Part shown: piece after piece, positions 42,463 through 45,435 of the stretch
Layout: each line of letters opens with the position of its first letter
Position numbering within the stretch: the first letter of the stretch is position 1
Source of the DNA: DATFLK01 sp035267815
GTDB taxonomy: Bacteria > Pseudomonadota > Zetaproteobacteria > Mariprofundales > Mariprofundaceae
DNA length: 45,435 nucleotides
Assembly: GCA_035267815.1 (NCBI GenBank)
Contig: DATFLK010000023.1
Coordinates: forward strand, 1 to 45,435
Direction: 5' to 3'
The notes under the pieces: model-generated
What the model was told of the DNA's origin: nothing
Seen by the model: the letters and a program-made list of their open reading frames with translations, nothing else
Database searches by the model: none
Program-made: the position numbers and the translations under genes

Positions 42463-43692
42463 TCACAGCGCTTTCAGGCTCTCCACCGGGGGAATACGGC
42501 CGGCCCGCCAGGCCGGGTAGAGACCGGCAAGGATGGCCAGCGTAAAGAGACCGGCAAGGATGGCAACGATACTTTCGGCGAAGAGACGGATATGGAAGAC
42601 CGGGTCGATTAGCACGCCGCCGGCACTGTAGTCGTGGCCGATCGAGCCGGAGAAATCGATGCCGTAGGTGGCCAGATACCAGTACCACGGGGCGGTGATG
42701 ACGGTGCCCATCAGCAGGCCGATGCAGGCGAGCCAGAACGATTCCGTCATAATCAGGCGGAAGAGCTGTCCCGGCGACATGCCGACGGCCATCATGATGC
42801 CGAACTCGCGCGTGCGCTCCAGCACGCTCATCAGCAGGGTGTTGAGGATACCGGCGGCAATCAGCAGGCCGATCAGCAGTTGGCTGATGTAGTTGCTGGA
42901 GCGGTCGATATTGATGATACCGGCCAGATCCGGCTGGGTCTGTCGCCAGTCAAGCACCGCCACGCTGGTGCCAATCCTGTGCTGCAACGCATCGCGCACA
43001 CGGCGGGTGCGGCGCTGGTCACGCAGCATGATCGCTACCATCGTCGCCTCGCCCTTTCTGTAGCCGAGCACATGGCGCAACCGGTCGATCGGCAGCATGA
43101 CGAAGGCGTTGTCGACCTCATTGATACCGGTGTGGAAGATGCCGCGCACCCTCGCCGCCTCGCTGACAATCTCCCCGCTGGCATCGGTGGTGGTGTAGAC
43201 CAGTTTCTTTCCGAGGTCGAGGTTCAGGTGGTCGGCCATCTTGCTGCCGATGATCACGCCGCTACCGTCGCGGTCACGGAGCATGTTGCCCCGAACCAGC
43301 GAACGAAGCAGCAGGCTCCATGCGGGTGTTTCGGAAGCCGGGTCGACACCGAGAAAGCTGCCGCCGATCGAATTGCTGGCGGTGGCGAACATGCCCTGGC
43401 CGAGGATGCGTACGATCGCATCCCGAACATCGGGCTGCGACAGGGCGTCGGCGCGCAGGGCGGCACTGTCGCCGATGCGCTTGTCGAGCGTCGGCGTGCG
43501 GTTGTAACCGACCGGTTCGATGGTGACATGGCCGTAGCCCATCGAGGCGCCTGCATCGATCATGTTGGTGTAGGCATAGTCGCCGGTGCCGGTGAAGGTG
43601 ACGGCCAGCAGCACGCCGAAGCCGATGGAGAAGGCAGTGATCAGCGTGCGCCGCCGGTTGCGCCACAGGTTGCGCCAGGCCAGCCGGATCAT
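42463..43692 (-). CDS. ABC transporter permease (FtsX/MacB-PCD type), second of pair
   Basis: Membrane subunit of 409 residues from ATG at 43692, chosen because it overlaps the previous permease stop (ATGA); the frame is open further upstream but that part is not coding-like. The N-terminus MIRLAWRNLWRNRRRTLIT is the usual amphipathic start. TM1 lies near 17-38, then a large periplasmic (MacB-type) domain, then three C-terminal TMs (around 275-295, 325-345 and 372-392), with the FtsX-type conserved segment ERTREFGIMMAVGMSPGQL between the first two. Paired with the other permease it should form the heterodimeric membrane core. Confidence 0.87.
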   Translation of the reverse strand: MIRLAWRNLWRNRRRTLITAFSIGFGVLLAVTFTGTGDYAYTNMIDAGASMGYGHVTIEPVGYNRTPTLDKRIGDSAALRADALSQPDVRDAIVRILGQGMFATASNSIGGSFLGVDPASETPAWSLLLRSLVRGNMLRDRDGSGVIIGSKMADHLNLDLGKKLVYTTTDASGEIVSEAARVRGIFHTGINEVDNAFVMLPIDRLRHVLGYRKGEATMVAIMLRDQRRTRRVRDALQHRIGTSVAVLDWRQTQPDLAGIINIDRSSNYISQLLIGLLIAAGILNTLLMSVLERTREFGIMMAVGMSPGQLFRLIMTESFWLACIGLLMGTVITAPWYWYLATYGIDFSGSIGHDYSAGGVLIDPVFHIRLFAESIVAILAGLFTLAILAGLYPAWRAGRIPPVESLKAL

Positions 43693-44909
43693 CTGTAGTG
43701 GATCGCCTCGATCGGCCGGATCATGGCCGCCTTGAGGGCGGGGTAGATGGCCGCGATGGCAGCCACGCCGATCAGCATCAGCAGCGGGGTGGCCAGCACA
43801 TGCGGGGTGACATGGGCATGCCAGACCGGATCGATGGCGATACCGCCGAAGGAGGCGCTGTCGGCCAGCTTCGAGAGATCGATGCCGTGTCGCTCGTAGT
43901 AGTTGCCGGCCAGCCAGCCTCCCCCCAGCGCTAGGAGGCCGGCGACGCTTACCTGCAGCAGGGTTTCGGTATAGATCAGGGATGCCACCTGCCACGGCAT
44001 GACACCGATCGCCTTCATGATACCGAACTCGCGGATGCGCTCGAAGACACTCATCAGAATGGCGTTGAGGATGATGGTGGCCACAGCGATGTAGGTGATC
44101 AGGGTCATGATCAGAATCTGGTTATCCATGATATCGATCAGGTTGGCGATGGTCGGCATCAGCTGGCGCCAGTTGCGCGTCTCGTATCCCCTGGCCAGCG
44201 CCGCCACCTTCCGGGTCGCCTCGGCCAGGCCGAGGCTGCGGTCGGCTCGCATGACGGCGATCTCGTGCGCGCCTGTCGGCAGGCGCATCAGGGTGCGGAA
44301 TGCCGATGCGCTCATGTAGATACCGGCACGATCGATCTGTTCGCTGACCGACTTGAGCACGCCGCGCACCCTGTAGAGGTCGTTGGCGATCGAACCGTCG
44401 GCTGCCTGGCCGAGGAAGACCACTTCGCTGCCGGGGTGGACGCCGAGCGTGCGCGCCAGCTTGCGTCCGATGACGATCCCGTGCCCGTCGTCGGGCGACA
44501 GCCACTGGCCCGAAAGCAGGTGACGGTTGATCTCGGTGACGGTCGGCTGCAGCACCGGATCGATGCCGTGGAGCTGCACGCCGGCGGACGCGGTGCCGGC
44601 TGCCGCCAGGCCGAAGGCGTAGAGACGCGGCGCGGCGTGAAAACCCGCCTTCTGCAATCGGGCGATCAGCGCAGCCGGGTCATGGATGCGCTTGTAGATA
44701 TCGGGATCGTCACGGTAACCCCTGGCATGGATCTGGACCTCGCCGAGGTTCATGGCCACGACGTTGTGCTCGCTGGTTTCGACCATTCCCTGCATCAGGG
44801 CGGCGAAGAGAATCATGATGAAGCCGGCGAATGCCATGGCCAGCGTGGTGATGAGGCTGCGCTGCCAGTAGCGGCCGACGTTCCGGATGGCGATGGCGAG
44901 GAGCCTCAT
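43689..44909 (-). CDS. ABC transporter permease (FtsX/MacB-PCD type), first of pair
   Basis: Partner permease of 406 residues, related to the second one. The N-terminus MRLLAIAIRNVGRYWQRSLI leads into TM1 (about 17-37), then a large periplasmic domain with VVIGRKLARTLGV-like (GIVIGRKLARTLGVHPG) and LYRVRGVLKSV segments, then three C-terminal TMs with the conserved FERIREFGIMKAIGVMPWQVA block. The stop overlaps the next permease start. It follows the LolA-like gene by 43 bases. Duplicate permeases with a shared ATPase are typical of LolCDE-like transporters. Confidence 0.88.
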   Translation of the reverse strand: MRLLAIAIRNVGRYWQRSLITTLAMAFAGFIMILFAALMQGMVETSEHNVVAMNLGEVQIHARGYRDDPDIYKRIHDPAALIARLQKAGFHAAPRLYAFGLAAAGTASAGVQLHGIDPVLQPTVTEINRHLLSGQWLSPDDGHGIVIGRKLARTLGVHPGSEVVFLGQAADGSIANDLYRVRGVLKSVSEQIDRAGIYMSASAFRTLMRLPTGAHEIAVMRADRSLGLAEATRKVAALARGYETRNWRQLMPTIANLIDIMDNQILIMTLITYIAVATIILNAILMSVFERIREFGIMKAIGVMPWQVASLIYTETLLQVSVAGLLALGGGWLAGNYYERHGIDLSKLADSASFGGIAIDPVWHAHVTPHVLATPLLMLIGVAAIAAIYPALKAAMIRPIEAIHYR

Positions 44910-44952
44910 GCGTTGTCCTGAAGGCGCTGTCCGGAACGCGGTATCGGCATCG

Positions 44953-45435
44953 CTAGAAGCGCCGTAGCGAGGCCAGCGAGAAGAGGGAGTCCGGCAGCGG
45001 CACGTTCAGTTCCAGCGACTGGTAGGTGAGCTGGGTATACTCGTTCGGCTTGTCGGCCGGCACCATGCGCATCACCGCGGGACGACGTCGGCCAGCCAGC
45101 ACCTTCACGTCGGAGAAACGCATCGTGCGAGCCACCTTCATGTCCTCATCATAGTAGGTTTCACTGACCGGGATCAGACCATCGGATTCGACCACCAGCT
45201 CCAGCTTGCCCCAGACAACGGCCGCATCGGGCTTCGGAAGAAGCTCGAAGACGATGATATCGCGCCTGCCGCGCTTCCCCTCGAAGGTGATGCGCGGGTT
45301 GTAGTCGTCGGCCATGCGCGATTCCTTGACCAGATCATCGTTGGTGAAGTGGCTGCCCATCCACGAGCCCATCATCATGCCCGAGGTGAGCAGGATGGTG
45401 CGGTCGGTTCTGGGCAGGTAGGTGTAGATGGTGGT
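44953..45435 (-). CDS. LolA-like outer-membrane lipoprotein-sorting protein, 5' truncated
   Basis: Periplasmic protein of the outer membrane lipoprotein-sorting (LolA-like) family; the N-terminus is outside the window and 160 residues remain. The frame is open to the window edge, reading TTIYTYLPRTDRTILLTSG, then MMMGSWMGSHFTNDDLVKES, a block typical of this family (GSxMGSxFT-DDL). VVESDGLIPVSETYYDED and RPAVMRMVPADKP follow. It is the first visible gene of the permease-ATPase-barrel unit, 43 bases ahead of the first permease, which suggests a shuttle for that transporter. A conserved but functionally uncharacterised role is possible. Confidence 0.8.
   Translation of the reverse strand, partial: TTIYTYLPRTDRTILLTSGMMMGSWMGSHFTNDDLVKESRMADDYNPRITFEGKRGRRDIIVFELLPKPDAAVVWGKLELVVESDGLIPVSETYYDEDMKVARTMRFSDVKVLAGRRRPAVMRMVPADKPNEYTQLTYQSLELNVPLPDSLFSLASLRRF

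Noticed and set aside
43693..43995. N-terminal extension of the second permease into the first permease gene
   Set aside because: The extra residues are Arg/Pro/His-rich and non-family-like; the ATG overlapping the previous stop gives a normal FtsX-type N-terminus.

Overview
The window is a GC-rich bacterial chromosome segment covering the replication-origin neighbourhood and about 25 kb of adjacent housekeeping genes. dnaA, dnaN, recF and gyrB run leftward. rpmH, rnpA, yidD, yidC, mnmE, (prk), mnmG, rsmG, parA and parB run rightward from the divergent dnaA/rpmH junction. This is the ancestral bacterial origin layout. Two parS-type palindromes lie in the rightward arm. The dnaA-dnaN gap holds an AT-rich stretch and degenerate DnaA-box-like 9-mers.

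A class I phosphoribulokinase (Calvin cycle), system II cytochrome c maturation proteins (ResB/CcsA), a small two-CxxCH cytochrome, a haem-motif diguanylate cyclase and Gram-negative envelope genes (gmhB, plsC, an Omp85-like protein, outer-membrane barrels) point to an autotrophic, cytochrome-rich proteobacterium. A Zetaproteobacterium (Mariprofundus-like iron oxidiser) would fit. That taxonomic guess is inference; no rRNA is present to test it.

Layout. 1-840: end of a Ca2+/cation antiporter. 972-9000: leftward purN, purM, gyrB, recF, dnaN, dnaA, mostly overlapping. 9111-19332: rightward ribosomal, membrane-insertase, tRNA-modification and partition genes, ending in an Omp85-like protein. 19346-24601: leftward tsaB, galU, ccsA, resB, tsaC, followed upstream by purD to 25910. 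26025-27254: rightward small membrane protein and methyltransferase. 27343-36739: leftward purH, a diguanylate cyclase preceded by a receiver-KaiB fusion, plsC and gmhB; then rightward cytochrome, nadK, recN and an ArgA-like acetyltransferase. 36847-40525: htpG, a conserved unknown, an epimerase-like protein. 40516-45435: a leftward five-gene envelope module (LolA-like protein, two FtsX-type permeases, an ATPase, a beta-barrel).

Themes. Four purine genes (purN, purM, purD, purH) and two t6A genes (tsaB, tsaC) are scattered here. The most unusual material is: the REC-KaiB fusion next to a CxxCH-containing periplasmic-sensor diguanylate cyclase; parS sites embedded in the mnmG 5' coding region and across the parA start codon; rnpA with no ordinary start codon, apparently starting at a CTG overlapping the rpmH stop; the diheme cytochrome translationally coupled to nadK; and the LolA-like/ABC/barrel operon. 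No tRNA, rRNA, CRISPR array or insertion sequence was seen. No gene-free stretch exceeds 300 bases; the longest is the dnaA-dnaN gap.
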